A stretch of DNA of 64,000 nucleotides from an uncultured Erythrobacter sp. (GTDB lineage Bacteria; Pseudomonadota; Alphaproteobacteria; Sphingomonadales; Sphingomonadaceae). The stretch covers positions 620,001 to 684,000 of the forward strand of contig CANMSD010000001.1 in the NCBI GenBank assembly GCA_947500645.1, written 5' to 3'. The notes under the pieces are model-generated. The model saw only the letters and a list, made by a program, of their open reading frames with translations. It ran no database searches and was not told where the DNA came from. The position numbers and the translations under genes are program-made. This document shows, in pieces, positions 10,165 to 20,082 of this stretch (position 1 is the first letter of the stretch; each line of letters opens with the position of its first letter).

Positions 10165-11063
10165 GCCTGCATGATCTTTTGGCCGAGTGGCGCGATCATC
10201 TTTCCGAAGGGCGCCGACGAAGTCCACATACCGTACGGGCCTATTGTGCGGCTGCCGAACGGCTGTTGAAAGCGCGAGATCTCGCCGATTGGCACGCGGT
10301 GGCAAGCCTGGAGGCTCACGACCTGCGTAAGCAGCTGGCCGCGCGGCGCAATGATGGCCTGTCCAACGCCAGTACCGCGCGCGAGCTCTCGGCGCTTAAG
10401 GCCTTTATCGCCTTCGCCCGCGCACAATCGGGCGATCCCGACCCAGCCGCGCCGCGTTTGCGCGGGCCGCGCACAAAGAAAGGCCTACCCCGCCCGATCA
10501 CACCCGATGAAGCGGTCAATATCGCCGATCTTGTTGCCGGCTCTTCCGATGAGGACTGGGTGGGAGCGCGCGACCGCGCCGTCCTGCTGTTAATGTACGG
10601 ATCGGGCCTGCGCATCGCAGAAGCGCTGTCGCTGACTTGGAAGGACGCTCAACTGGGCGAGACCCTGCAAGTGACCGGTAAAGGCGGGAAACAACGGATC
10701 GTGCCGATCCTGCCGATCACGCGCACTGCCGTGGCGCAGTACGTTTCGCTTTGCCCGTGGAAGGTTGCGGCTGACGAATCCCTGTTTCGCGGCGTCAAAG
10801 GCGGACCGCTGTCTGCTGGCATGGTGCAAAAGGCGATGGCCAATGCGCGCCGAGCGCTCGGTCTGCCCGACACGGCAACACCGCATGCGCTGCGGCACTC
10901 ATTTGCGACGCATTTGCTGGGTGCCGGCGCCGATCTCAGAAGCCTGCAAGAGCTGCTCGGCCACGCCTCGCTCGGCTCGACGCAAATCTATACGAAGGTC
11001 GATGCGGCAACGATGCTGGAGAATTATCGAAGTGCACATCCGAGAGCGAAGAAGAAGGGGTAA
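10161..11063 (+). CDS. xerC: Tyrosine recombinase XerC-like
   Basis: MYGSGLRIAEALSL, TPHALRHSFATHLL, LQELLGHASLGSTQIYTKV catalytic R..HxxR..H..Y. Confidence 0.92.
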   Translation: MSLHDLLAEWRDHLSEGRRRSPHTVRAYCAAAERLLKARDLADWHAVASLEAHDLRKQLAARRNDGLSNASTARELSALKAFIAFARAQSGDPDPAAPRLRGPRTKKGLPRPITPDEAVNIADLVAGSSDEDWVGARDRAVLLLMYGSGLRIAEALSLTWKDAQLGETLQVTGKGGKQRIVPILPITRTAVAQYVSLCPWKVAADESLFRGVKGGPLSAGMVQKAMANARRALGLPDTATPHALRHSFATHLLGAGADLRSLQELLGHASLGSTQIYTKVDAATMLENYRSAHPRAKKKG

Positions 11064-11067
11064 TTTC

Positions 11068-11391
11068 ATGAGAGCCATCATGATCGGAGATAATCAGTTC
11101 GATCTCTACCGTAGCGTTAGAGATGCACTCATCTCGATGGAGAGACCCGGAGCGGCTTCGGGTGACTATTTTGTGTTTGATGAATCTGGCCAAAAATATG
11201 AGTTCGTTGTCGATTTGAACGACGACTCCCAAGTCGGCTCATTCACCCTTGTGCCCTGCGAAGGCGGTGGATTAGCTGAACTGATGGCGTACTATTCGGA
11301 ATGGGTAGCCGAGAACGAACTGAATGATCTCCCGCCACCCGGCCCATCGCTGCTGGATGACTTGCAGGGTAAGTGGGGGTTTTGCGTTTGA
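11068..11391 (+). CDS. Hypothetical protein
   Basis: 107-aa ORF starting 4 nt after xerC; no recognisable domain. Confidence 0.55.
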   Translation: MRAIMIGDNQFDLYRSVRDALISMERPGAASGDYFVFDESGQKYEFVVDLNDDSQVGSFTLVPCEGGGLAELMAYYSEWVAENELNDLPPPGPSLLDDLQGKWGFCV

Positions 11392-11457
11392 ATACAATCT
11401 GAAAGGGTGTTTGTGAGTCCTCGCGAGGGTGGGGACCTCCCGCCAATTAGCACAAGG

Positions 11458-11475
11458 CTCCCGCCTTCGCGGGAG
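11458..11475. repeat. Short hairpin, CTCCCGC-CTTC-GCGGGAG
   Basis: Perfect 7-bp stem with 4-nt loop in the intergenic region. Confidence 0.7.
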
Positions 11476-11494
11476 CGCACATTCTCTTTAATTC

Positions 11495-11585
11495 GTCATG
11501 CTGAACTCGGTTCAGCATTCATCTTTCGCACGACGTAGAAGGCACAGCGCAGGGGATGGACCCTGAACCAATTTCAGGGTGACGA
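11495..11585. repeat. REP/BIME-like intergenic inverted-repeat element
   Basis: CGTCATGCTGAAC-tcg-GTTCAGCA ... ACCCTGAA-ccaat-TTCAGGGTGACG: two inner hairpins, outer ends inverted copies. Confidence 0.7.
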
Positions 11586-11589
11586 TCAG

Positions 11590-12552
11590 CTAGAACTCCG
11601 AAACCCGCCCCTCAATCGCGTCCCAGATCATCCCGGCGGTATCCGTGCCGTTGAACTTATCGATGGCGACGATCCCGGTAGGCGACGTCACGTTGATCTC
11701 TGTCAGCCATTTGCCACCGATCACGTCAATCCCGACGAAAGTCAGGCCAAGCCTTTTCAGTTCCGGACCCATCGCCTCGCAAATCTCGCGTTCGCGGGTC
11801 GTGAGTTCGGTGGCTTCAGCGCTGCCGCCCATTGCCAGATTTGAGCGGAACTCGCCCTCGCCCGGTATCCGGTTGATTGCGCCCGCGACTTCGCCATCGA
11901 CCAGCACGATGCGTTTATCGCCTTCAGACACTTCGGGGAGGAACGGCTGAACCATATGCGGCTCGGGCCAGGTCTGGTTGAACACTTCGAACAACGCCGT
12001 GAGATTGTCACCGCTTTCGGGCACGCGAAAAATCGCCTTGCCGCCATTGCCATGGATCGGCTTGACCACGACTGCGCCATGCTCGGCCATAAAGCGCTTC
12101 ACCTCGTCCGCAGAGCGCGTGACAAGCGTCGGCGGCATAAACTGCCTGTAGTTGAGCACCATCACCTTTTCTGGTGCGTTGCGGACATTGGCCGGGTCGT
12201 TGACGACCAGCGTCTCGTGCTGAATGCGCTCGAGCATGTGCGTCGCGGTAATATAGCCCATGTGAAACGGGGGGTCCTGACGCATCAGCACTACGTCGAT
12301 GTCTTTACCGAGATCGAGCCGTTCAGCGGCGCCTTTGGAGAAATGGTCACCTTCGACGCGCCGGACCGTCACGGGTGAGCATTCGGCGTAAAGCCGGTCA
12401 TCCGCGTCAAGCGTCAGGCTCTCGACATGATATTCGCAAATCGAATGCCCCCGCTCCTGCGCCGCGAGCATGAGTGCGAAACTCGAATCGCCCGCAACAT
12501 TGATATTCTCGATTGGGTCCATCTGGACGGCAACTCTGAGCGACAATTCCAT
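11590..12552 (-). CDS. gshB: Glutathione synthetase
   Basis: VAVQMDPIENINVAGDSSFALMLAAQERGH; VKPIHGNGGKAIFR; EINVTSPTGIVAID. Confidence 0.96.
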   Translation of the reverse strand: MELSLRVAVQMDPIENINVAGDSSFALMLAAQERGHSICEYHVESLTLDADDRLYAECSPVTVRRVEGDHFSKGAAERLDLGKDIDVVLMRQDPPFHMGYITATHMLERIQHETLVVNDPANVRNAPEKVMVLNYRQFMPPTLVTRSADEVKRFMAEHGAVVVKPIHGNGGKAIFRVPESGDNLTALFEVFNQTWPEPHMVQPFLPEVSEGDKRIVLVDGEVAGAINRIPGEGEFRSNLAMGGSAEATELTTREREICEAMGPELKRLGLTFVGIDVIGGKWLTEINVTSPTGIVAIDKFNGTDTAGMIWDAIEGRVSEF

Positions 12553-12555
12553 TCT

Positions 12556-12625
12556 CCGTTCACCCTGAGCTTGTCGAAGGGTGTTTCGCGGTTGGTACGT
12601 GCTTCGACAGGCTCAGCACGAACGG
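12556..12625. repeat. Dispersed inverted-repeat element (CCGTTC..CTGAGC.TGTCGAAG family)
   Basis: Left arm CCGTTCACCCTGAGCTTGTCGAAG, right arm CTTCGACAGGCTCAGCACGAACGG; 20/24 arm identity, 22-nt loop. Confidence 0.85.
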
Positions 12626-12641
12626 TGTTCAGATATGGATG

Positions 12642-12992
12642 TCATGGCATCCAAGCGTTGGTGATGTGGCGTGGCATGCTGCCCGGTGCAAGGAGGATCA
12701 CGTCAACTCGCAGATCGTCTCCATCCCGCACATAATCATGTGCCACGCATTCGACAGCTGCAGCCACACGAGAAAGGCGACGTTCGTCGATCGCTAGATC
12801 AAGGTCAGCGCGCTTCTTGCGCCATTTGACCTCGGTAAAGGCGACCAGCGCACCTTTGCGGGCGATCAGGTCTATTTCGCCGCGCGGGGTCTTCACTCTT
12901 TGCGCCAGCACCTGCCAGCCTTTCAGCCTAAGCCACATCGCAGCCCATGCCTCGCCTTTCCGACCGCTTCGTTCTGCAATCTGGCGCCTCAT
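12642..12992 (-). CDS. YraN family (UPF0102) nuclease-like protein
   Basis: GEAWAAMWLRLKGWQVLAQRVKTPRGEIDLIARKGALVAFTEVKWRK. Confidence 0.9.
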   Translation of the reverse strand: MRRQIAERSGRKGEAWAAMWLRLKGWQVLAQRVKTPRGEIDLIARKGALVAFTEVKWRKKRADLDLAIDERRLSRVAAAVECVAHDYVRDGDDLRVDVILLAPGSMPRHITNAWMP

Positions 12993-13846
12993 GCAGTTTT
13001 GAGCTCCACCGCACGGGCATACAGCGCCTTGCGATCCTGGCCCGTAGCCTTTGCGACCTGCGCGGCTGCCTTGCTCGGGCTCATCTCCTCCAAGGCCTCT
13101 CGCAAGAGAATGTCGGGATCGCCAACGGCCACATCTTCGGGCGCAGGTCCAATGAGCAAGACAATCTCCCCTTTTGGAGGATGTTCGGTGTAGTGTTCGA
13201 TCAACTCCTCAGCGATTCCGCTGCGGCATTCCTCGTGCAGCTTGGTCAGCTCGCGCGCAACGGCGATTTGCCTGCCTGCAAGTTCGCCCGCGATGGCATT
13301 CAATGACTTCACGAGACGCGGGCCGGTTTCATAGAAGATCAGCGTTGCCTTGGTGACGCCCAATTCGCGCAGCACTTCACCGCGCGCTTTTTCCTTCACC
13401 GGCAAGAAGCCGCCAAACAGAAAACGATCATTGGGTAGTCCCGCCAAGGTCAAACCGGCAATCGCTGCGCATGCACCAGGCAATGTAGTCACAACCACAC
13501 CTGCCTCTCTCGCATCGCGCACAAGCCGCGCACCCGGATCGGAGATCAAGGGCGTGCCCGCATCGCTGACAAGTGCGACAGCGCCAGCGCGTACGGCTTC
13601 GATCAACTCTGCTCGCTGACCGTCGCTGCTGTGATCGTCATAACGCCGCATCTTGGCCGATATGCCGAGATGCGAGAGCAGTTTGCCCGTCACGCGCGTA
13701 TCCTCGCAGGCCACCAGATCGCAGCGTTGCAGAATGTCGACAGCACGAAGCGTTATGTCGCCAAGATTGCCAATCGGCGTTGCGACGATATAGAGACCCT
13801 GCTCAAGAGGTTCAGATACAGGCGATTTAGGGCGCGTTTCAATCAC
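12989..13846 (-). CDS. rsmI: 16S rRNA (cytidine(1402)-2'-O)-methyltransferase
   Basis: GLYIVATPIGNLGDITLRAVDIL, CEDTRVTGKLLSH, LVSDAGTPLISDPG. Confidence 0.95.
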   Translation of the reverse strand: MIETRPKSPVSEPLEQGLYIVATPIGNLGDITLRAVDILQRCDLVACEDTRVTGKLLSHLGISAKMRRYDDHSSDGQRAELIEAVRAGAVALVSDAGTPLISDPGARLVRDAREAGVVVTTLPGACAAIAGLTLAGLPNDRFLFGGFLPVKEKARGEVLRELGVTKATLIFYETGPRLVKSLNAIAGELAGRQIAVARELTKLHEECRSGIAEELIEHYTEHPPKGEIVLLIGPAPEDVAVGDPDILLREALEEMSPSKAAAQVAKATGQDRKALYARAVELKTA

Positions 13847-13883
13847 GTTTGCTCTTTGGAACAGCCGTCAGGGGTCGGCAAGT

Positions 13884-15050
13884 ATGAAGCGTAATTGGTT
13901 TTCCCGTCGCAATCTCTTGATTGCAGGCACTGCTGCTCTGCTTGGCGGCTGCCAGATCATTCCAAAGACAGGGCCAGACACCACACAAACGCGCCCAGAT
14001 CCCAACGCAGAGCCAAGCGCGACCGCCTTGCCAACCGATGCGACGCGGCACCGGATCGCGCTGCTCGTGCCTATGTCCGGCAATACTGGTGCGGTGGGTC
14101 AGTCACTTGCCAATGCGACGACAATGGCTTTGCTCGATACCAATGCCAACAATTTGCGCATCACAACTTACGACACGGCGCGCGGCGCTGGCGACGCTGC
14201 AGCGCGGGCTATTGCGGACGGCAACAAGCTGATCCTCGGCCCGCTGCTGGCGGAAAACGTCCCCGCAGTTCAGGCCGCCGCACGCCCAGCGGATGTGGCC
14301 GCAATCGCGTTTTCGAACGATACCAGCGTGGCGAGCCCCGACGTATTCGTTATGGGCCATATTCCCGAACAGTCGATCCGCCGCAGCGTGCTCTATGCTC
14401 GCCAGCAGGGCTCCAGCCGTTTCGCGGCACTATTGCCCAATGGTGACTACGGCCAACGCTCGATGAGCGCACTCAGCAACGCTTTGCGCGATTTCGGCGG
14501 TTCGCTGACAACCACACAGCGCTACGCGCGCGGCAACACTTCTATCGTCAGCGCAGCTCAGCGGCTTCGCGCCGCTGGCGGCTATGACACGGTTCTGGTT
14601 GCCGATGGCGCGCGGCTTGCGGTTCAGGCAGCAGGCGAACTCAAAAAGGACGGAGGCACCGGTGCGAAGATACTCGGCACCGAGCTTTGGAGCGGCGAAT
14701 CCGCGCTGGCACGATCAAGCGCGTTGCAAGGCGCCCTCTACTCGGCTGTTTCCGATCAGCGGTTCAAGCGCTTTTCCGATAGCTATGAAGGCCGGTTCGG
14801 CTCCAAACCCTATCGCATCTCAACTATCGGATACGATTCCGTTCTGCTGACTTTGCGGATCGCGCGAGACTGGCGCGTGGGGCGCGATTTCCCGAAGGGC
14901 AGACTGCGCGATAGTGGCGGCTTTCTGGGCCTCGACGGGCCATTCCGCTTCCAGCGCAACGGCGTGATCGAACGTTCGATGGAAGTGCGCGAGGTGCGCG
15001 GCAACAGTGTAGTCGTTGTCGATGCAGCACCCACCCGCTTCGACGACTGA
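13884..15050 (+). CDS. Penicillin-binding protein activator LpoA-like lipoprotein
   Basis: Lipobox LLGGCQ; periplasmic ligand-binding fold (RIALLVPMSGNTGAVGQSLANA); next to rsmI/yraN as in the E. coli lpoA locus. Confidence 0.75.
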   Translation: MKRNWFSRRNLLIAGTAALLGGCQIIPKTGPDTTQTRPDPNAEPSATALPTDATRHRIALLVPMSGNTGAVGQSLANATTMALLDTNANNLRITTYDTARGAGDAAARAIADGNKLILGPLLAENVPAVQAAARPADVAAIAFSNDTSVASPDVFVMGHIPEQSIRRSVLYARQQGSSRFAALLPNGDYGQRSMSALSNALRDFGGSLTTTQRYARGNTSIVSAAQRLRAAGGYDTVLVADGARLAVQAAGELKKDGGTGAKILGTELWSGESALARSSALQGALYSAVSDQRFKRFSDSYEGRFGSKPYRISTIGYDSVLLTLRIARDWRVGRDFPKGRLRDSGGFLGLDGPFRFQRNGVIERSMEVREVRGNSVVVVDAAPTRFDD

Positions 15051-15107
15051 GCAAAACATAATCGACTAGCTTGTTAGCGCGTCATCGCGCGGCGTATAGC
15101 TACGACC

Positions 15108-17096
15108 ATGTCTGATGATCTGTTTGAAGGTACGCCGTCTTCCAGCGGTGACTACGATTCCTCCTCGATTGAAGTGCTCGAGGGGCTGGAGCCAGTGCGT
15201 CGCCGGCCCGGCATGTATATTGGCGGCACCGATGACCGCGCGCTGCACCACCTGGCCGCAGAAGTGCTCGACAATGCGATGGACGAAGCGGTCGCAGGCC
15301 ATGCCAGCCGGATCGAGGTCCGCCTGGAGGAAGACAACCGCCTGACAATCAGCGACAACGGGCGCGGTATTCCGGTCGACGAACATCCAAAATTTCCGGG
15401 CAAGTCCACGCTCGAGGTGATCCTCTCGACATTGCATTCCGGCGGCAAGTTTTCGGGCAAGGCCTATGCCACCAGTGGCGGCCTGCACGGTGTCGGCGTG
15501 AGCGTCGTCAATGCGCTGAGTTCGCACACCAGGGTCGAAGTCGCACGCGACAGGAAGCTCTACGCGCAGGAGTTCAGCAAGGGTCAGACGCTCGGCAAGA
15601 TCGAGGAGCTTGGTGCAGCGCCGAACCGCCGCGGCACACAAGTGACATTCACGCCAGACAGTGAAATCTTTGGAGATCGGCAATTCAAGCCTGCGCGCCT
15701 GTTCAAGCTCGCTCGCTCCAAGGCGTATTTGTTTGCCGGAGTCGAAATTCGCTGGAAATGCGCAGGAACATTGGCATCCGAAGACGTGCCGGCGGAGGCA
15801 ACGTTCAAGTTTCCCGGCGGCCTTGCCGACCATCTGGCCGAGCAAATCGGTGCGCGCGAATGCGTAACTGCCCAGCCCTTCACCGGCACTCAGGAATTCC
15901 CGCCAAGCGACGGGGATTCGCAGGGCCGGGTCGAATGGGCGATCGCCTGGCCGCTCTACTCCGACGGTTCAACCAGCTGGTATTGTAACACCGTGCCGAC
16001 ACCCGATGGCGGTACGCATGAACAGGGTGTGCGGGCGGCGCTCACCAAGGGGCTGCGCGCATTCGGCGATCTTACCGGTGCCAAGAAGGCCAAGGATATC
16101 AGCGCCGACGATGTGATGACCGGCGGCGAGGTAATGCTCAGCGTCTTCATCCGTGATCCGCAATTCCAGTCGCAGACCAAGGACCGACTGACCTCGCCAG
16201 AAGCAGCGCGTCTGGTTGAAAACGCAGTACGCGATCACTTCGATCATTTCCTCGCCGATAATATGGAACGCGGCAAGGCGCTGCTCGGCCAGGTGATGGA
16301 GCGCATGGAAGAGCGCCTGCGCCGCAAGCAGGAACGCGAGATCAAGCGCAAGACCGCGACCAATGCAAAGAAGCTGCGCCTGCCTGGCAAACTAACCGAT
16401 TGCTCGGGTGAAACCGATGGCGAAACCGAGCTGTTCATCGTTGAGGGTGACTCTGCCGGCGGCAGTGCAAAGCAGGCGCGAAATCGTAAGACGCAGGCGA
16501 TCCTGCCAATACGAGGAAAAATCCTCAACGTCGCCTCAGCTACTGCTGACAAGATTCGGGCAAATCAGGAAATTGCCGACCTCGGCCTCGCTCTGGGATG
16601 CGGCACGCGCAAGGACTGCGATGCGGAAAATCTGCGCTACGACCGCGTGATCATCATGACCGACGCAGACGTAGATGGAGCGCATATCGCGACACTGCTG
16701 ATGACGTTCTTCTTCCAGGAAATGTCCGATATCGTGCGCAAGGGGCATCTCTTCTTGGCGCAACCTCCACTCTACAAGCTGACTGCCGGTAAAGAGAGCC
16801 GCTATGCCCGCGACGATGCACACCGGACCGAGCTGGAAGAGACTGTTTTCAAAGGCAAGAAGGTCGAGGTCGGTCGCTTCAAAGGCCTCGGCGAGATGAA
16901 TCCTCAGCAGCTGCGTGAAACTACGATGGACCCGGATACGCGCAGTTTAATCCGCATCACCCTGCCCCCTGAATTCGAGCAGCGCGCAGCCGTGAAGGAA
17001 TTGGTCGACCAGTTGATGGGCCGCAATCCGGAGCACCGATTCAACTTCATCCAGAACCATGCGAGCGATATCGACCGCGATTTGATTGATGCCTGA
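15108..17096 (+). CDS. parE: DNA topoisomerase IV subunit B
   Basis: RRRPGMYIGGTDDRALHHL, GHKAxx-type ATPase, EGDSAGGSAKQARNRKTQAILPIRGKILNV. Confidence 0.97.
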   Translation: MSDDLFEGTPSSSGDYDSSSIEVLEGLEPVRRRPGMYIGGTDDRALHHLAAEVLDNAMDEAVAGHASRIEVRLEEDNRLTISDNGRGIPVDEHPKFPGKSTLEVILSTLHSGGKFSGKAYATSGGLHGVGVSVVNALSSHTRVEVARDRKLYAQEFSKGQTLGKIEELGAAPNRRGTQVTFTPDSEIFGDRQFKPARLFKLARSKAYLFAGVEIRWKCAGTLASEDVPAEATFKFPGGLADHLAEQIGARECVTAQPFTGTQEFPPSDGDSQGRVEWAIAWPLYSDGSTSWYCNTVPTPDGGTHEQGVRAALTKGLRAFGDLTGAKKAKDISADDVMTGGEVMLSVFIRDPQFQSQTKDRLTSPEAARLVENAVRDHFDHFLADNMERGKALLGQVMERMEERLRRKQEREIKRKTATNAKKLRLPGKLTDCSGETDGETELFIVEGDSAGGSAKQARNRKTQAILPIRGKILNVASATADKIRANQEIADLGLALGCGTRKDCDAENLRYDRVIIMTDADVDGAHIATLLMTFFFQEMSDIVRKGHLFLAQPPLYKLTAGKESRYARDDAHRTELEETVFKGKKVEVGRFKGLGEMNPQQLRETTMDPDTRSLIRITLPPEFEQRAAVKELVDQLMGRNPEHRFNFIQNHASDIDRDLIDA

Positions 17097-17463
17097 GGAC
17101 GAACGCAAGTATCCCGACCCTCGCGAAGAGGATATTATGGCGGGCGATCGACGCATTTCTCGGCCCGACAGCGCTCTACCCGATTGGTATATTTCAGACG
17201 CCTCTTATCGCCCTATTCCGATTGCTTGGTTTGCCGCTGCCGTCCTGATTCAATCGGTCGCGGTGTATGCGATTTTCATGGCGCTGATGAGCAAGAGCGG
17301 CTGGCTGACAATCGCGCTCACCGCCTTGGTAAGCGCCGCAATCTATCTGCGGTCGATGGCGCGCGGTTTAAAAGATGCGGGCTCTGGGTGGAAGATCGCA
17401 CTAGTCATTATAATATCAGTCCAATTTCTGTTTGTCGCGAGCGGTGTAAGCGACCGCCTCTAG
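17089..17463 (+). CDS. Small membrane hypothetical protein
   Basis: ORF with three hydrophobic stretches, start overlaps parE end. Confidence 0.5.
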   Translation: MPEDERKYPDPREEDIMAGDRRISRPDSALPDWYISDASYRPIPIAWFAAAVLIQSVAVYAIFMALMSKSGWLTIALTALVSAAIYLRSMARGLKDAGSGWKIALVIIISVQFLFVASGVSDRL

Positions 17464-18680
17464 CTGGCACTTTCAGTATGAATATGCAGATGCCCTTCCA
17501 GCGTACGATGGACCGGGCATTTATCCGCAATTTCAAGAATTTTCGCGCGCTGCTCATCGGTCAGGTCATCGCCTAACACTTCGATTGAACGATTGAGCGC
17601 CTGCACCTCCATGCCTTCCTCTTCGAAGACAGCATGGCCGCAATCTTCCGCATGGTTGCGTTCGTGAGTGACATGAACCCTGTAACCATCGACGGGCCAG
17701 CCCTTGCGATCGGCATACATCTTCATGGTCATCGCGGTGCAAGTGCCCAATGCGCCTAACAGCAGGTCATACGGCGTGGGGCCAGTGTCATCGCCGCCAT
17801 AGCTGCGCGGCTCATCTGCAATAAAGCGGTGGCTGACGGTGTGCACTTCCGTTCCGAACTTACCGTGGCCGGTTTGAACGACCACGCCTTCCTCCGGCAT
17901 CGGCCAATCGTCGCGCATCGGCAGGTAACGGGTCGCCCATGAAGCAATCGCTTCAGCGGCATATTCTGCGTCTTCGCGCTTGGTCAGCAAGTGGTCGGCG
18001 TCATCCAGGCTGATAAAGCTCTTGGGGTGGAAAGCCGCTTGGAAGAGAGCGCCCGCGTGTTCGATGCCTACAATTGCGTCGGTTGGGGAATGAAGCGCTA
18101 GATATGGCAAACGTAGCTCTTTAACGAAATCTAGTAGTTTGACTGCCTCAGTACGCTCAAGAAACTCTCGGCTGACAGAAAAACTCTGGCCTCCGATTGT
18201 CACCGGCCCTTCGCCATCGGCTCGGATTGCATCGTGGTCACCTTGGATGATGTGGAGGACGTGTGGGACGTCTGACGGCGCTCCTATTGTTGCGACAGCG
18301 CCTACATTTTCCAATCCCAATTCATGCGCAGCAGCGAGCACCGCCGCTCCGCCTAGGCTGTGACCAACTAGCAGCAGCGGAGCGTCGAACCGCTCTCTCA
18401 GAACGCCCGCAACAGCGACAAGATCGGCAATGTCGGTGGCAAATCCGGCTCGGCCGAAATCACCCTCGCTCCCGCCAAGCCCGGTGAAGTCGAAGCGTAG
18501 GGTTGCAATCCCCCGCGCAGCGAGCGCGCGAGCCACGCTGATCGCCGCCCGGCTCTGCTTGGTACACGTGAAGCAATGCGCAAATACGGCTGCACCGCGC
18601 ACGAGACCCGTCGGCATCTCAAGCGCTCCATCGAGCGAATGGCCCGCCGAAGTGGTGATCGAAAGGGTCTCTGTGGGCAT
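17460..18680 (-). CDS. Alpha/beta hydrolase fused to OsmC family protein
   Basis: N-terminal hydrolase (GHSLGGAAVLAAAHE), C-terminal OsmC (GPTPYDLLLGALGTCTAMTMKMYADRK...ADKCPVHRTLEG). Confidence 0.9.
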   Translation of the reverse strand: MPTETLSITTSAGHSLDGALEMPTGLVRGAAVFAHCFTCTKQSRAAISVARALAARGIATLRFDFTGLGGSEGDFGRAGFATDIADLVAVAGVLRERFDAPLLLVGHSLGGAAVLAAAHELGLENVGAVATIGAPSDVPHVLHIIQGDHDAIRADGEGPVTIGGQSFSVSREFLERTEAVKLLDFVKELRLPYLALHSPTDAIVGIEHAGALFQAAFHPKSFISLDDADHLLTKREDAEYAAEAIASWATRYLPMRDDWPMPEEGVVVQTGHGKFGTEVHTVSHRFIADEPRSYGGDDTGPTPYDLLLGALGTCTAMTMKMYADRKGWPVDGYRVHVTHERNHAEDCGHAVFEEEGMEVQALNRSIEVLGDDLTDEQRAKILEIADKCPVHRTLEGHLHIHTESAS

Positions 18681-18777
18681 GCCGTTCCTCCTATGTCGTG
18701 GCTTGTAGAGCTATTAGGCCCAGCGCGCCATTTGGTTACGGCTTGCACGACAAGATCGGCCAGTGCAGACTTTCGTC

Positions 18778-20082
18778 ATGCTAAAGATCCTCGCATATGC
18801 ACTCGTCTTTTCCCTCATCCCAGCTAACGCCTTTGCGCAAGAGGGAACTCCAGCGTCAGAGGATACCGGTTTGGCCACAGCATCGCAGCCTTTGCAGGAA
18901 CGCGCGGCCGATGCGCTCGCTCTGCTTCAAGGTGAAGCCGATGCTAAGGATGTCCTTGGCGCACGATTCCTCGCGTCGGTGCCGCCAGCTCAATTCGCCG
19001 CTATAACTCAGCAACTCACATCGCAATTTGGCGCGCCGATTGGCATAAAAAGCCTGGAGCCAACCGGCGAGTTTACAGCCAACATCGCGATCCGCTTTGA
19101 ACGTGCGATTGGCAGAGGAACGATGGCCTTGAGTCCAGATGCTCCGCACAAGATTGAAGGGCTGTTGCTCCGCCAGTTCGAACCAATTGATGATAGCTTG
19201 GCCAAGATCGAAGCCGATCTCTTGGCGCTGCCAGGAAAAGTGAGTGCCTATTTCGGGCCGGTTGACGGAAACAACCCTGCACTCAGCATCAATGCGGGTG
19301 AACGATTTGCTATCGGTTCGACGTTCAAGCTCTATGTGCTCGCAGCGCTCGGTAACGATATCAAAGCTGGCCAGCGTAGATGGGACGATACGGTCCCACT
19401 CACGGCCAAGAGCTTCCCAAGCGGCATGATGCAGGATTGGCCGTCAGGGTCTCCTATTACTTTGCATTCGCTCGCTAGCATGATGATCTCGATCAGTGAC
19501 AACACCGCTACGGACCAGTTGATGGCCGTGCTGGGTCGCGAACGAATTGAGCAAACTGTTGCTGAGTCCGGATTCGCCGATCCGGCCAAGACGATGCCTT
19601 TCCTGACCACCCGGGAAATGTTTGCTCTCAAATCCGGACCAGTCGAGCGACTTCAAGCATATCGCTCCCAAACGAACACACGAGGAATGCGTGAGATTTT
19701 GGAAGGCCTCGATACGAGCGGGCTCACCACGGAGCAGATCAACGCCGCGTTTTCGGGCAAGCCCGTCGCGCTTGATGTGGAGTGGTTCGCCAGCGCCAAT
19801 GATCTGCGCCGCCTGTTTGAATACATGAATGCACACTCCCAAGATTCCGCCTTCGATATCATGTCGATCAACCAGTCGGTTCCTGCGAATTTGCGCGAAC
19901 AATGGGCGTTTGTCGGATACAAGGGTGGTTCGGAGCCGGGCGTACTCAATCTCACTTGGTTCCTGACGGACCATTCCGGCAACGACTATGTGCTCACGCT
20001 CAGCTGGAACAATCCGGACGCCTCGCTTGAGAACTCGGCGCTTGAGTTGATCGCGCAGCGCATTCTTAGCCTGCCGCGCTGA
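18778..20082 (+). CDS. Serine hydrolase of class A beta-lactamase fold, ORF12-like
   Basis: Signal peptide; STFK (SxxK), SDN, KGG motifs; EWFASANDL; N-terminal NTF2-like region FLASVPPAQFAAITQQL. Confidence 0.75.
   Translation: MLKILAYALVFSLIPANAFAQEGTPASEDTGLATASQPLQERAADALALLQGEADAKDVLGARFLASVPPAQFAAITQQLTSQFGAPIGIKSLEPTGEFTANIAIRFERAIGRGTMALSPDAPHKIEGLLLRQFEPIDDSLAKIEADLLALPGKVSAYFGPVDGNNPALSINAGERFAIGSTFKLYVLAALGNDIKAGQRRWDDTVPLTAKSFPSGMMQDWPSGSPITLHSLASMMISISDNTATDQLMAVLGRERIEQTVAESGFADPAKTMPFLTTREMFALKSGPVERLQAYRSQTNTRGMREILEGLDTSGLTTEQINAAFSGKPVALDVEWFASANDLRRLFEYMNAHSQDSAFDIMSINQSVPANLREQWAFVGYKGGSEPGVLNLTWFLTDHSGNDYVLTLSWNNPDASLENSALELIAQRILSLPR

Noticed and set aside
18778-20082. 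Calling the serine hydrolase a beta-lactamase resistance gene
   Set aside because: No ExxLN omega-loop motif seen; ORF12-like architecture argues for another function.
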